From positions 186,001 to 250,000 of the forward strand of contig JAWPHD010001288.1 of NCBI GenBank assembly GCA_037043455.1: 64,000 nucleotides of DNA, in the 5' to 3' direction. Positions 23,484 through 35,580 of the stretch are shown piece after piece (the first letter of the stretch is position 1; every line of letters begins with the position of its first letter). The stretch comes from Cyrtodaria siliqua (taxonomy: Eukaryota > Mollusca > Bivalvia > Adapedonta > Hiatellidae). The position numbers and the translations under genes are program-made. The notes beneath the pieces are model-generated. The model had not been told where the DNA came from. It made no database searches and saw only the letters and a list, made by a program, of their open reading frames with translations.

Positions 23484-26400
23484 GCCCCAGAAACGATAGT
23501 CACACGGTAATATTTATTCATATTAATATACACATTCGTTTGAATTGTCAAAAGGCTTAAACGTCCGTCTGTCTACGAGATTTTTTTTAAACAAAGTAAC
23601 TATATACTATAATAAATAAATACAAATACAGTGTATATGGTCCTCCCATCAAAACTACATCACAAACAACAAGTCCAGACTCTATTGTACCAATATACGG
23701 CAAGACACTCCGCAAGGGGCTTGTTGTATTTGTTGGTGGAGGGACTAATATGAAATAGGCACTACCTATCTAACGGGCAAAGCAATTTGATAGCATGTAC
23801 ACTTTTTACCCATCTCAATTTTAAGGGTTAGTAACTATAAATTTGATCAGATCTTAAAGTCAGGAAATAGTTATAGATAGATCTTTACACAAATATTTAA
23901 ATAAATATATTTGTAAGGCCTAATAAAATAATACCCGTGTTTACCGCAACAATAAGTAGTGGGTAGGAAGGTCAGCTTTTTGTTTTATTTTGTATCTGTA
24001 ATAAGACTTTAAACTCGAGAACAATTAGATACGGATAGATTTGAGTGCAGACTTTATTTGATCTTTTTCTTTACACAGAAAATATGCACAAGCATTTTTG
24101 CAGTTTTTGTGTGAGTCCTTGTATTTCAATTTTTGGGGGCTAACAAACTGAACAGTTTTCGGAAAAAATAGGTTCGTTTTATTCTCATAAAATACGTCGG
24201 CAGCGTTTTAAAGGAGATGGTCCGTTCACGGTGAACACATGTTTATTTGTAATCCGAGCCTTCTCTGACCGAACCACTGTAGATAATCTCAAAGAATCTA
24301 GCAACATGTTTATTATTTATTCTAGCATGTCCAACGGAATGTAAGTGTATACATAAAATTGAAATATTAAGGTTCTATTTGTTGGCATAAATACCCATCA
24401 AAATACATAGGATATTTGTTCTATGTTTAATAAATGAGACTCATAGGTAGTAGTAGGAAGGTAGTCGAGGCCGTTTAACCCTTTGTTCGCAGCCGTATAA
24501 GTTCGTATAAGGCCACTTCCCCACCCAAATTACTTTGAAAATCATGCAGTTTTCCCCATTTTTTAAACTTAATTAACTCTGAAAATGTCATTCCCCAGTC
24601 ATGGATCTTTCCCACATTCTAGGCCAAAATGCCCCTGTCCAGACCTCAGGGATTTTTAACCTATTTAACAGGGGCCGAAATTCGGCCTCTTCCCAATTGC
24701 AAAAAACTCTATTTTTTCCCAATTTTGAGGTAAAAAAATCCCATTTAAAAAAAAATAAATATATATTTTCCTTTTTTTGGTAATTAAGTGACATACTTTA
24801 CATAGCTTGTATGTTAAAATAACTCAGTTCTAAAACCTAATCAATAGTTTACCTAAAACTACATTTTAATGAAATTTCCCCTCTAAAAAGCATTTCCCAA
24901 AACAACAAAAATCACGCTATTTGTTTCCCAATTTGGACAGTCACGCGCTTCTTTTTCCCAAATTTAGCAGGCGTAGGCCTTTTCCCAATTTCCTTGAAAA
25001 AAGCCCTGAACCTAGTAAAAGTCTCTGGTGGTGATGAGGAGGGGGAGGGGCAAGTTTTTTTTCATCTCTTAAACTGTTATTAGTGAAATTTATTTTTAGT
25101 TATCTGTTGAGTGTTATTGAGAATATTTAATTAATCTTTGTTACCTGTTATTATCGAATTCTTACTCCAGTCCCCATCCTTTCCATACACAATTAATCAT
25201 TCATTGTATCAAAGTACTTTGCCTGTTATCTAGTCAGTTCCTGTTTCATATTAAAACATTATTGTTACATTTTTTACTTGCTATTAATGTAATCATATGT
25301 GTATTTGTCTAGCCTTTTCCTTATTTTATGTAAGATCTCTTTACTGGAAACACATATTTTGTTCAGTCATATACTAAAATAAACTCTTCTTAATCACAAT
25401 TGCTGGTATCATATTTTTTTATAAGGGGTCGAAATTCGACCCATTCCGTCTCGAAAATGTATTTTATTGCAATAAACCTCACCTACATGGAACCCATTTA
25501 AAATTCGATGGAGAACCCGGAAATCTCGCCGTGTTTTGAACCTGTCCTTTTTAAACAGTCAAAAGATTAGTCTCCCTTTATAAGTACAAGTGTTCATTTT
25601 AGAAACGCTAACCAGAAATATGCAACAGAGTTGCGTTAATTAAATTAATTAATTGTTTGTTTATTAAACGAAAACATTGCACAGCAAGGTCACATAATTC
25701 GTATTTTCCGTAAAAATAGCGGAGAATAAGGTCTGTGGCATGTAACAGTCGCACGTCGTGGAGAACTTTCTTTACGTCGTGTGAAACGTACGATTTATAC
25801 CGATTACGACGTGCGAAACGTACATCTACAACGATAACAGACGCTTCAAAATTGAAGCGCTTCAGAGTCCTAGAAATACTCAAAAACATATAGAAAACTC
25901 CTGGGTACTCGCAATCCTTCATAACAATGTAAGCATTCTTCAAAATTCATTATTTCTGTTAACAATGGAACGCCGGTAAGTTACTTTTGGCTTTCAAATG
26001 TTAATCACATCTGCGTGACTTCACCGTGAGACAGGAAGCTGGTCAAAAATGAGACCGGAAGTTTCAAAATGGCGTCGTCCGCCATCTTGGAGACAAAATT
26101 CAAGTTTGACGCACTACGAAAATGAAAATTAGTATCGTCAGTTAGTGAGTATTTAACATATTCATTCCCATGCATATATGTACATACGTGTAACCTAGAG
26201 TCGGGCTTCGACCGTGCCTTCGGCAGGTCGAGCTTTGCCCGTATAAACGTTAGAATTACGCACACACACACACACACAAACAACACATTCAAATTCTTCA
26301 TAAAATACGAATATCAAATAAATAAGTTTACGTTAAAGACACGTTCATAGTGCATATGGTAGCGTGACTTTTATAAAAAATGTGAACCCGGAGCCCCCGG

Positions 26401-26576
26401 TATAACAAGCAATGTTATATACCAAAATGTTCGTCATGGTTTGGTTTGCCGTAACTGCCGGCATAGATTGGCATACATGGTGGCGTTCCGAGATATTCAA
26501 GATGGTACCCAAGATGGCCGCCAAATAAGTAATTAATAGTACCCGTATAGTACAATGAAATATATATGTACGCCTG
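23484..26576. other. Intergenic, no gene seen
   Basis: AT-rich DNA. About 24560-25010 holds a degenerate T-rich region with repeated tttcccaattt phrases and is probably an old dispersed repeat. A (CA)n run lies at about 26258-26279. Short frames here have no recognisable domains. Confidence 0.5.
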
Positions 26577-26919
26577 TTAGAACTTCAAATGTAAAAAATA
26601 CCGTAAATGTATAAAATGTGTCAAATGTAAACAAGTATAACGCTAAATATAAAAAATGACACAAATTAAAAAAAGAAATTATCAAAAATGTAAAATCTGG
26701 TCACCCTAAATGTAAAACAAAAAAGCTCTAAATGCTAAACAAAATCTTTACCCACAAAATAATTAATGTAAAAATGTGAAAGCGACAAATGTAAAACCTT
26801 TCTTTTTTAGTATAAACTGTAAGAGTAAAGACTATATGGATGGCATGATTCACATGTTGGTGTGTAAAGTACATATAATGTATTAAAGACAGTTACCGTT
26901 ATCCGTGACAGTAAGAAAC

Positions 26920-27250
26920 CGTGAAACATTAATCAGCTTAAAACCCGTCTAAATGTCAGAGTCAAACCATCATCTCATTTTCACACTTAAAACAGAAATG
27001 CTCAAATCCTACATACAGACTTAGATTAGAATGCAGCTCGCATAATGAACAGTCCTCTATGTACATGTGGCACGCCAGAAAAAAAGCAATCGTTTTCCAT
27101 TAATGTGTCCAAACTTAATGGAACAAATACGAACTATCAAACTTACCATGTCCACGGTCTCAGCACCGGTGTTGAATTGTATGTGCATAGGGTACACTGG
27201 TGTTGAATTGTATCTCCATGTATTTTCATGATTTTTTTTGTTCTTTTTTA
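26920..27250 (+). pseudogene. LINE C-terminal remnant
   Basis: Around 27040-27120, nearby frames give NSPLCTCGTPEKKQ and FPLMCPNLMEQ. This matches the C-x-CG-x-PE...CP motif at the end of LINE polyproteins. The frame is broken and only the last part remains. About 27160-27215 contains a duplicated ggtgttgaattgtat phrase. Confidence 0.4.
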
Positions 27251-27656
27251 CTATTTATTTCTCCTCGTTTCCCTCATAACAGCATAAATAAAAAACTAGA
27301 ATATTACTTCTTAACATTTTCATTATTTTATGCTCAGCTACCATTCTGGCTGATTTTTTTCTCTTGATTATTGTTTCCTGCTTTAATTTCTTACTTTTCA
27401 TGATTAAATATTTATGTTACTTAGCCATATCAAACTGTGACTTCTCTGAAAGGATATGAATTTATACAAGCTTTGATAAGCTTGTTTTTAGATCCTTTCT
27501 ATTATAATTTGTATATAATACATTTTGTGAACATTACGACATAAATACTGTTTAAAGCAAAGACAGCTAAAAGTAGTAATTAAAATAAATAGACGAATAG
27601 ATGGTCGAAGTAGCCATAGTTTACAGACTACTATTATTTAATTTCCTAAAAGTGTC

Positions 27657-27792
27657 TATTCTTACGGATGTCGAGAGGTATACAGTACTGGTTCTACTCA
27701 CGGAAAATGGGGTGGTCTGCTTCTACCAATAAAAAATCTTCATATATGGCCTAACATGTGTTAAATATGACGTAAAACACCATTCAAACACA
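27657..27792 (+). mobile_element. 3' part of SINE family B
   Basis: cttacggatg, tacagtactggttctac, ggggtggtctgc, cctaacatgtgttaaa and gacgtaaaacaccattcaaa match the other family B copies at 29601, 30112 and 55863. The tRNA-like head is missing. Confidence 0.7.
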
Positions 27793-27867
27793 TATTATTT
27801 CATTTCCATAGTCGATATTTATATTAAAATTTGCATGGCTTGTGTAATAGCCCGCTGTTACACGCGG

Positions 27868-27988
27868 CATATTTCTCGTTGTGTTTTCATGACATATTTC
27901 TGGTTGTGTTTTCATGACATATTTCTCGTTGTGTTTTCATGACATATTTCTCGTTGTGTTTTCATGACATATTTCTGGTTGTGTTTTT
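27868..27988 (+). repeat. Minisatellite, 25-bp unit, 5 copies
   Basis: catatttctcgttgtgtttt plus catga repeats five times, with ctcgtt/ctggtt variation. Confidence 0.93.
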
Positions 27989-28783
27989 TATTATAGAAAG
28001 ATAGGTATGCACGAAAAAGAACCAGTCATGTTTATCTGTTGAAGATAGGAATTATCCAACCCTCGGTATAAGCTTCCGTTCCGGTCAAAACAGTTGCACC
28101 ACGGGATGGAAATATCCATATTTGCCTGATACCCATGATCCGAACGTTTTCTAAATATATTAGACTTTCCTGCCATGATAGATATTCTCACCAGAGGAGT
28201 CCTTATTTCGGCAATGTTGGTGTTATACTATCCTTAGGAACTAGTAATCAGGAACTAACTTCAGAGGCCATGCTACATGCATGACTACGAAGTACAATTA
28301 AATATCCAGAAAAAATAATTTTAGCAAGAATTATTTAGTACCTAGGACATGGTATGTTTCCTGTATTCTCACATGTATCGACTGGTATCGCAATTACTGT
28401 TCATATAATGCATCGAAAGCGGTGTACATCAATATATTTATTTTATTGATTACAACTGTCTTTAATATATTAAATATACTTAATATACCAAAACAGTAAT
28501 CCTGTCATCGATATGGTCATTAATAATCAAAAACGAGTTTTTACATTTGTCGTTTTTCACTTTTTTACATTTGTGGGTAACGTCTTTGTTTTATATTTAG
28601 CGTCTTTTTTGTTTTACATTTAGGGCGACCAGATTTTTACATTTGTGACCAAGTGTGTTTTTTATTTTACATGTGTCATTTTTTACATTCCCCGTTAGAC
28701 TTTTTTTACATTTGTGACATTTTTACATTTACGGTAATTTTTACATTTGAGGTTCTTACAACACCAATTGTTATTTGTTTGTG

Positions 28784-29270
28784 TATACTGAAAGGAAAAA
28801 GAAACGCAGGGTGCGTATTTCCGCTATATATTGTGTGTTTAATATGCTACTGCTAATCGAATGGTACAGGGCGACATTAGGCCTGTCCTTTTAGAAAGAA
28901 GGTTTAAACAGCACTGAACACACCAATGGTTACCCCTTTAAAGTTTCATTATCGTCAGAATGCGCATTTGGCTCAAGCAGGTGAGCAAACTTAGCAGGCT
29001 TTAAATGTTGCAATCACAACATTAAATACAGTACTGAACTGGCTCAATTTTTCAAAGAGGAACTTCAGCATTTATGAATTTCTTTTTACAACGTGTACTG
29101 TGATTAAAACGTCTACAACATCACAGTTGTGTCCTTTCTCTAACTAACTGCACTTTTTTTTTTTACAAAACATCTTGGGATTTCCTTGGAATATATATGG
29201 AATTAAGTGTGCAGTATATGCAATATATAGCGGAAATACGCACCCTGCGTTTCTTTTCCCTTTCAGTATA
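28784..29270. mobile_element. 487-bp non-autonomous DNA element with 50-bp inverted ends
   Basis: 28784-28833 and 29221-29270 are reverse complements with a single mismatch. Ends read (TATA)CTGAAAGG...GAAACGCAGGG. TA or TATA flanks could be the target duplication, ambiguous because they are palindromic. The interior has no frame. This suggests a fairly recent Tc1/mariner-like or similar MITE. Confidence 0.82.
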
Positions 29271-29600
29271 ATTTACATGTTTTAATAATAAACTTTTATG
29301 TTAAGTTACCCTTATAAAGCGCTGACAGTTTTCAACAGAATATAGAATATAAGGTAAATGTAGGAAACCTTAAAAAAGGGTAGAATAATTGTATTTTTTT
29401 TTTAATTCTGTGATGAGTACTTATTCAGGGAGATTTTCACACAGCTGAGTGTGTGGTATGTTATAACCGTCATTTGCATGAGTTTACTTATCTGAGTTTA
29501 CTTAATTGGTAGATGGACATCACCCAGGAAGTTTCTTTTGGCGAAATACACACAGCTGAGCATATTCTAACTATAAAACAGTTTCCATCTATAGCCTGCA

Positions 29601-29866
29601 ATATTTGTTTGTATTTTGTTTGTTTGGTGTTTTATAGTATCTCATTTTAAACACATGTAAGGTTAAACATGACAGTCGATTTCTTTGTGTTGGAGGCAGA
29701 CAACCCACATTTCCAGGGTAGAACCAGTACTGTATACATCCCGCCATCCGTAAGAATCCACACTTCCTCACTTACAAGTCGAGCTCCCAGTATGATTTGA
29801 ACCGGCAGCGGTGAGAGGCGAGAAGGTTTACAACTCAACGTCGTTAATCCCTCAGCCATGGACACG
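29601..29866 (-). mobile_element. Full-length tRNA-derived SINE, family B, with 12-bp target duplications
   Basis: ctatagcctgca occurs at 29589-29600 and 29867-29878, directly flanking the element. On the minus strand the head reads ggctgagggatt...ccggttcaaatc (B-box-like). The body follows (gggagctcgacttgt, tacagtactggttctac, gtctgcctcc) and the tail ends ...aaacaccaaacaaac. Confidence 0.85.
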
Positions 29867-29944
29867 CTATAGCCTGCACGATACTAACATATGTTCAGCA
29901 CGGTTTACGAGCCAAACGATCTTGCGCGACTGGGCACATAACCA

Positions 29945-31260
29945 CAGTACAGAATATTACTAACATCCAACGGCCAGGTAGACATAATAATACTCGTGGA
30001 CTTTAATAAGGCGTTCGACAAATCCCCATACAACTGGATCTTGTATAAGCTCATCTTCTACGGAGTCAGGTGTCAAACACTTTGATGGATGCAGTCCTTT
30101 CTTCAGAACAATTCTTACGAATGGCGGGAGGTGTACGGTACTGGTTCTACCCACGAAAAGTGGGTGGTCTGCCTCCATATCAAAAAATCGACAGTCATAT
30201 ATAAGCTTACTTGTGTTGAAAACGACGTAAAACACCATACAAACAAACATATCTTCAGAACAAAAAACAACTTGTCTTCCTTGAAGGTAACACTTCCACT
30301 CAAACTAATGTTTTGTCAGGAGTGCCACAAAGGTCTATCATTGGCCCATTCCTTTTTCTTGCTTTCATCAATATTCTCTCAGAAGTAACCTCTTCATGTG
30401 ACTCGCGACTCTTTGCAGACGAGTGTCTCCTTTACAGACCCATCCAAAATAACAACGACTCTGACCTTCTGCAGAGAAACCTATCAGTCCTGGAATGAGG
30501 ACTGACCTATGGAGCAACACCCCCAGAAGTGCAGAGCCATGAGAGTAACAGCAAATACATGCTGCACACCAATTACAACCTACATGGGCACACTCGTGTT
30601 GTAGTGGACGGCGACAACAATCTGGGCGTAACCATCAGTAAAGACATATCATGGAAGTAACATATCGACAATGTAGTCAAAAAGGCTAACAAGACCATGG
30701 GATTCATTTAGTACAACCTAAATGACAGTACCATACCCATGAAGGCAGCTTAAAACACAATGATGGTTCACTTTAGTCTTGAAATTGCATCAACGGTCTG
30801 GGACTCACACATATCCAGTGACACCCACAATCTCGAACAAGTTCAACGGAGAGCTGCATGTTTTGTTCAGAGAAACTACATTGAGTGCACACCAGCCTGA
30901 AATGGTAAAATACCTACGCTGGAATACCCCACCCCCTCCATTTGTGCTACATCAGTCGCCTGACTATGCTATTCAAGATCATCCACGGGTTAGTTGACTT
31001 GTATCAGCCAAGATGTAATCCGACAACGCGAAAGCCGAATAAGGAGAGGGGTTCAAATCATTTGCTGTTGTTTAGGCCCTTCCTGTCAATAATGCCCCGA
31101 CGAAGCTCCAGCTGTTGTCTGAGCCCCTAAATGGCGTTTCACAACAAAAGGGACTCAACACATATATACTGCGATTTTATTTTGAAAACGCCATAACAGA
31201 TTAAGGCGAGAAAGTTTTGTATTGTAATCGTTTCGTTGAAGCACACGTCGATATTGAAAA
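29945..31260 (+). pseudogene. Decayed non-LTR retrotransposon reverse transcriptase (LINE-2 of window)
   Basis: The pieces are, in order: ILVDFNKAFD (RT motif A) near 29990-30020; after a SINE insertion, SGVPQRSIIGPFLFLAFIN (motif B) from 30316; LFADECLLYR (motif C, second Asp of the catalytic pair changed to Glu) near 30408-30440; and degenerate C-terminal phrases such as LTMLFKIIHGLVDLY near 30960-31010. Stops and frame breaks are many. It is inactive. Confidence 0.8.
30112..30251 (+). mobile_element. 5'-truncated SINE family B inserted in the LINE remnant, 12-bp target duplications
   Basis: tcttcagaacaa flanks the insert at 30100-30111 and 30252-30263. The body has cttacgaatggcggg, ggtactggttctaccc and gggtggtctgcctcc, ending aaaacaccatacaaacaaac. 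It splits the RT frame between motifs A and B, so it postdates the LINE. Confidence 0.85.
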
Positions 31261-31688
31261 AAAACACTGCGAACAAGGGACACATACCACCTTCATAGAT
31301 CATTAGCTTTCAGAGGCATCTACAAGTTTTCTTTTTACACCGGTAAAGCGGCATTATTAGGGACTGGAACCGGCATTATTAGGGACTGGAACCTACCGCC
31401 TACTCCAGACGACTGAGGACTTCGGGGCCAAACTCGGTAACCCGTCGGCTCCCTTCCTCTCTAATTAGCGTCATACCAGTTTAAACAGTTGTATTGTACA
31501 TTGCGACATTGGAGGCCGATTGTTTTACAGGCATGTGTCAGTTTTATCCAGGACTAAATAAATTCTAAAAAACATCATCTTTGTTTTAGGCGAAGAAGAA
31601 TACAAATGCTTCAACCATCGCCAGGTGTAAAACAAACTTATCTACAGACGGATCTTGTTTTTTTTACATGTATATAATTATCAAACGG

Positions 31689-32019
31689 TCTGAAATTGCA
31701 AACTCGTGAACAACGAGGTGAAAATGGGTTTGCAACAGTATCAGACACCATTCAGTACAATATGGTCTATGCGGACTGGAAGAGAGTGCTGACCAACAGC
31801 AAGCGTCAAAGTGAAAAAACAAAGTTGTACAAACAAATATCTGACAAGTGAGAACTGTCATGAACTGCTCAGAGATGGTCTGGTACTTCTAGTCTCTGCT
31901 GGAATGGAAGAGAGGGCTCGATGGGCATCCAGTTATTATGTGCCATTTGCCGACGCTCTCAAGTCTAATGAAGAAACATACAGTAGGATGGATTCTCTTT
32001 CATTTTGCACATTTTCCTG
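31689..32019 (+). pseudogene. Eroded frame resembling a transposon-associated 'NQEEADTR' family protein
   Basis: A frame up to about 31858 reads DTIQYNMVYADWKRVLTNSK. A second frame from about 31841 reads CHELLRDGLVLLVSAGME, then ERARWASSYYVPFADALKSN, then EETYSRM. The end resembles the V-x-x-L-x-SNQEEADTRM motif of a multicopy invertebrate protein family. The shifted frame and altered motif suggest a pseudogene. Weak call. Confidence 0.25.
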
Positions 32020-32499
32020 AAAGAAATCAGACTATATAAATCATTATAATATGTTCTTATATATATTTACTTGTTTATATATCCGTTGACGGGCATTTGT
32101 TGATTTACATATGTAGTTTATATTACTACCATATCATCCCTTATTTGTAAATAGTTTTATTTGTATATATTTACATTAATTTTTAATTACTACTTCATTT
32201 CTTCATTTTTTATCAGTTTTTGCGCACAGTATGACCTATTTATGTGTCGACGTGCCGTAACATTCATTCATCTTGTACAAACAGTATTCTTTGACCTAGA
32301 AAAGCAGATGTTGTCAGCCCAGACACAATTATATTTGTCCTACTTATTTAACATTTTAGCAAACTCAACGTAGAAAGTTTGTACTTTAAAACTGGTAGGA
32401 AAGGCATGCATTCTGATAATATAAGATTCCTTTTAATTGTTCGACTTTTCTTCGTTATTCCACCATTGCTTTGAATATATTGCTGATGAAATATAATCG

Positions 32500-32640
32500 A
32501 GTTAGTAATATACAAAAAACAATTTGCCTTATCCTATTCTTATAATTAATATTAATGATTAAACAAATGCAATTTTTATAAAGAAAACTAACCGGACGAA
32601 GTGAGTTTGACTAAACTCGATTGTCGCTTTAAGGTGGACT
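32500..32640 (+). mobile_element. Diverged partial copy of MITE family K2
   Basis: ctattcttataattaatatt, aatgattaaacaaatgcaa and a ggacg...gtgagttt phrase match the right half of the TTAA-flanked element at 47659-47963. The terminal sequence is degraded (ttgtcgctttaagg). Confidence 0.5.
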
Positions 32641-32799
32641 CGTCGTCACTTTCATTTGATTTAAACAAATTTTATTGCCATATATGTACAAGTACAATGT
32701 AATCGGATCGGGGGCCACAAGTGTAACCCACATTAGTTACGTCCCTTCAATGGGCGGCCATTACCGCCAAAAGTATGTTTTTAATAAATCATCCAGTCA

Positions 32800-33190
32800 A
32801 AGATTAATTGATTCATCGGTATTATATTTAATTCAATGTAACTTTAATTGATTCACTACTTTTTTTGAAACCATATAATCAAACTTAAAACAATCCGATG
32901 CTTTGTGAAATAATCCGGAGTGTTTTTTCAAACCATCTAATGGAACTTGAAACGATTCAGTGCAATGCTAAACAGTTCAGTGGGAAACATGAATCAAAAC
33001 AAGAGAATGTGAACCAATTTAACAGTAACCCAGTCAATTTACCGATACGTAAAACAATCTATAGGAAACTGAATTAAAGACCATAGCACTCAATTCAATG
33101 ACAGCTGAATCAATTTGACATAAAGACAAATGGCCGATACTGAACAGAATTAATACGATGTAAAGTGAATTAATTCAGTGCATTCCCAAA
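32800..33190. repeat. Degenerate short-phrase repeat region
   Basis: Imperfect phrases such as aattgattca, gaatcaattt, attcagtg and aacagttcagtg recur every 25-35 bp. This may be an old minisatellite; no gene seen. Confidence 0.3.
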
Positions 33191-33276
33191 CAGCTGTGCG
33201 AGGGCGCCACTTGTACATACATAAGCTAGAAAAGTTACTTCCCATGATAAGCATTCCATGCCGTGTCCTGTTAGTG

Positions 33277-33508
33277 CCATCTTACCATCGCATCTTACCA
33301 TCGACCGATGGTAAGATGCGATGGTCGATGGTAACTTGCTATGGTAAGATGCGATGGTCGATGGTAAGATGCGATGGTAAGTTGTGATGGTAAGATTCGA
33401 TGGTAAGATGCGACGGTAAGATGCGATGGTCGATGGTAAGATCGCATCTTACCATCGCATCTAATCATCACATCTTACCATCGACCATCGCATCTTACCA
33501 TCGCATCA
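33277..33508. repeat. Palindromic minisatellite of the gatggtaagatgc type
   Basis: The 13-mer gatggtaagatgc (sometimes with gatggtc inserted) repeats in direct orientation at about 33304-33440 and in inverse orientation at 33277-33303 and 33444-33508. The block can fold into several alternative hairpins. A second array of the same unit is at 34351-34480. Confidence 0.9.
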
Positions 33509-33536
33509 ATCGTAATGTAAATTAGCCCTCTTCTTC

Positions 33537-33540
<4 letters not shown>

Positions 33541-33576
<36 letters not shown>
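33541..33576 (+). repeat. (TC)n microsatellite
   Basis: Eighteen TC dinucleotides. Confidence 0.98.
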
Positions 33577-33579
<3 letters not shown>

Positions 33580-34350
33580 ATAATCTCAGGTTTGTCAGTG
33601 AGACGATTTTATTAAATATTAAATTGATAAATATGTTAAGACGAGTGTAATGAAAACTATTTAACCATGTTGGGTGGGTTTTGGGTGAACAAAAACCTGC
33701 TTTGTTCAATTCTAATTAATTGTATATGAGCGTTCAACTTAGGCCTTGCAAACAATTATGTTACCCTGAACACACATATTTTTTGTTTGGTCTTATTACG
33801 GAATTATAGCTCACCTATGGGCGCGTGCAATCTATCAGACTTCAAACTTCGGAATTCAAACTTCGGAATTCAGAAGTACAACAAATTTGGCATTGTCACC
33901 TTTCTGTGACTGGGTTTGAGTAGGTTCCAGTGGGGAGAGGAAGGGTGGCAGGGAGCGCGCCTATATAAATCCTCCAAAAAATACTCACCAACCTCGAATT
34001 GCGGACATCCTTGATAAAACCTGGATCAATACCCTGTATGCGGATTCCAGACAGCCCCTGCCCCACCAAGCTCTTAATGTTTCTTTATGCCTTCAGACAA
34101 CTAGTAAAATATAAGTATGCTTGACCTTAAAAAGTGAGGCACTGAAATGTTTTATGCATTGTTATAATCAATTAGTGTCATTTAAAAAGTTGATTGTGAA
34201 ATGTGTCCGTTTCCCGTTATATAAGTATGTTTCATGCGTTCCTCCAATGTATGCACTCCTCACTCGCCCACAAACACTTGTTTGCAATATTCGGGAATGG
34301 AAAACTTGGTCAAGTTCGATACCAAGAGTGGTCGTAGCATATGTGTCATA

Positions 34351-34480
34351 GATGCGATGGTAAGATGCAATGGTCGATGGTAAGATGCGATGGTAATATT
34401 AGATGGTAAAATGCGATTGTCGATGGTAAGATGCGATGATCGATGGTAAGATGCGATGGTCGATGGTAAATGCGATGGAC
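34351..34480 (+). repeat. Second gatggtaagatgc array
   Basis: Same unit and same gatggtc interruptions as at 33277-33508, one orientation only, about 0.9 kb away. Confidence 0.88.
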
Positions 34481-34799
34481 AAAATACAAACAAATTCTCA
34501 CAACTTCTATTTTATGCCTATCTATCAACATCAAACGAGAAGAATATACATCTTCATCCAATTTAAATGTGTTGTTGGAATGTAGCGTTGCTTAAAATAA
34601 CGCATTTCATTGCGTGGTGTTGCGTTGTGGTTTTGCATCTGACGTTTAAAATGACGTCTCAACGGTTAACGTGTTTTCTGGCGTTTAAAATGATGTTTTA
34701 ACAGTTGACGTTCATGACGTCAGAGGTTTATATAGCTTTTTCAGACCACCCCAATAACCAATCTACATTGAGTATTTTAATAAACCATGTTAGATTAAA

Positions 34800-34925
34800 A
34801 GAATATAGCATGGGTATCCGGTGAAGACCCGAGGTATAAGTTTTTATCGGAACCGAGGCTCTGTCGAGGTTCCGATTAAAACAATTATACCGAGGGTTGG
34901 AATTCCCTATCTGAACCTAATACAC
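34800..34925. mobile_element. Hairpin MITE-like repeat, family H2
   Basis: gtatccggtgaagac, gaggtataagtttttatcgg and accgaggctctg pair with their inverses cgaggttccgattaaaac, ttataccgagggttgg and attccctatctgaacc. It is the same structure as 42829-42980, with a partial copy near 28035-28090. Confidence 0.65.
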
Positions 34926-35249
34926 ATGATAGATTATGTTTCTTGCATTTCATATCATGATGCGCGTTGAGGCCGCCAGCTACTAACGTTTTGCATTTTT
35001 CCTGCATAGTGGATGTTGGTGCGCTCGTGACTTTTATCTTTACCCATAAGACAATATTTCCATGTAAAACGTAGATAGCCTTATCCGGTATGCAAGAAAA
35101 CACCAGTACTTAGATATCTCCGCCCTGTTGTTGCTGTCGGAGTATATTGATATTAGATAATAGTTGTAGCATGGTCACTGAAATTTCCTTTGTATTTGCA
35201 CAGGTGTAAATCGTTTAACTGAAAATAACACCTGTCAGAATAAATGGTA

Positions 35250-35580
35250 TACTCTAACTATCAGTTATTGGAAGTTACCAGTTATTGGAAGTAAGAATAC
35301 GGCAGACAGCTGAAAAGGATATGCTACAAAACGACTAGAGTAAGGTATCATCTCGTTGATTCGATGGGCTATGCCCATCTCGATGTTTAAATCAGCCAGC
35401 TCGATGTCACCATACTGTATCTATTACATAGAGTCTGGTCTCAGTGAGTTGGTTTATTTAAACACCGAGATGGGCGTAAATAACTAACGAGTTGAGACAG
35501 AGTCTATCGTTTTTGTAGTATGGTGTACTTAATGACCCTGTCCGTATTCTAACTTCCATTTATCGGATGTTAGAGTAATA
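35250..35580. mobile_element. Hairpin MITE-like repeat, family H1, longest copy
   Basis: Bounded by tctaactatcagttattgga at the left and its degenerate inverse tctaacttccatttatcgga near 35547 at the right. Internal ggtctcagtgagttggttta and taactaacgagttgagac phrases are shared with 38915-39010. No frame. Confidence 0.55.

Larger units (their letters stand above)
26577..28761. mobile_element. 2.2-kb element with ~230-bp terminal inverted repeats
   Basis: The left arm (26577-26812) and right arm (28528-28761) are imperfect reverse complements built from degenerate AAATGTAAAA steps. Paired blocks include ttcaaatgtaaaaa, taccgtaaatgta, aaatctggtc/accctaaatg and acccacaaa. The interior holds a LINE fragment, a SINE tail and a 25-bp minisatellite, and no transposase was seen. 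It may be a non-autonomous element or two inverted copies of a smaller repeat. Confidence 0.6.
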
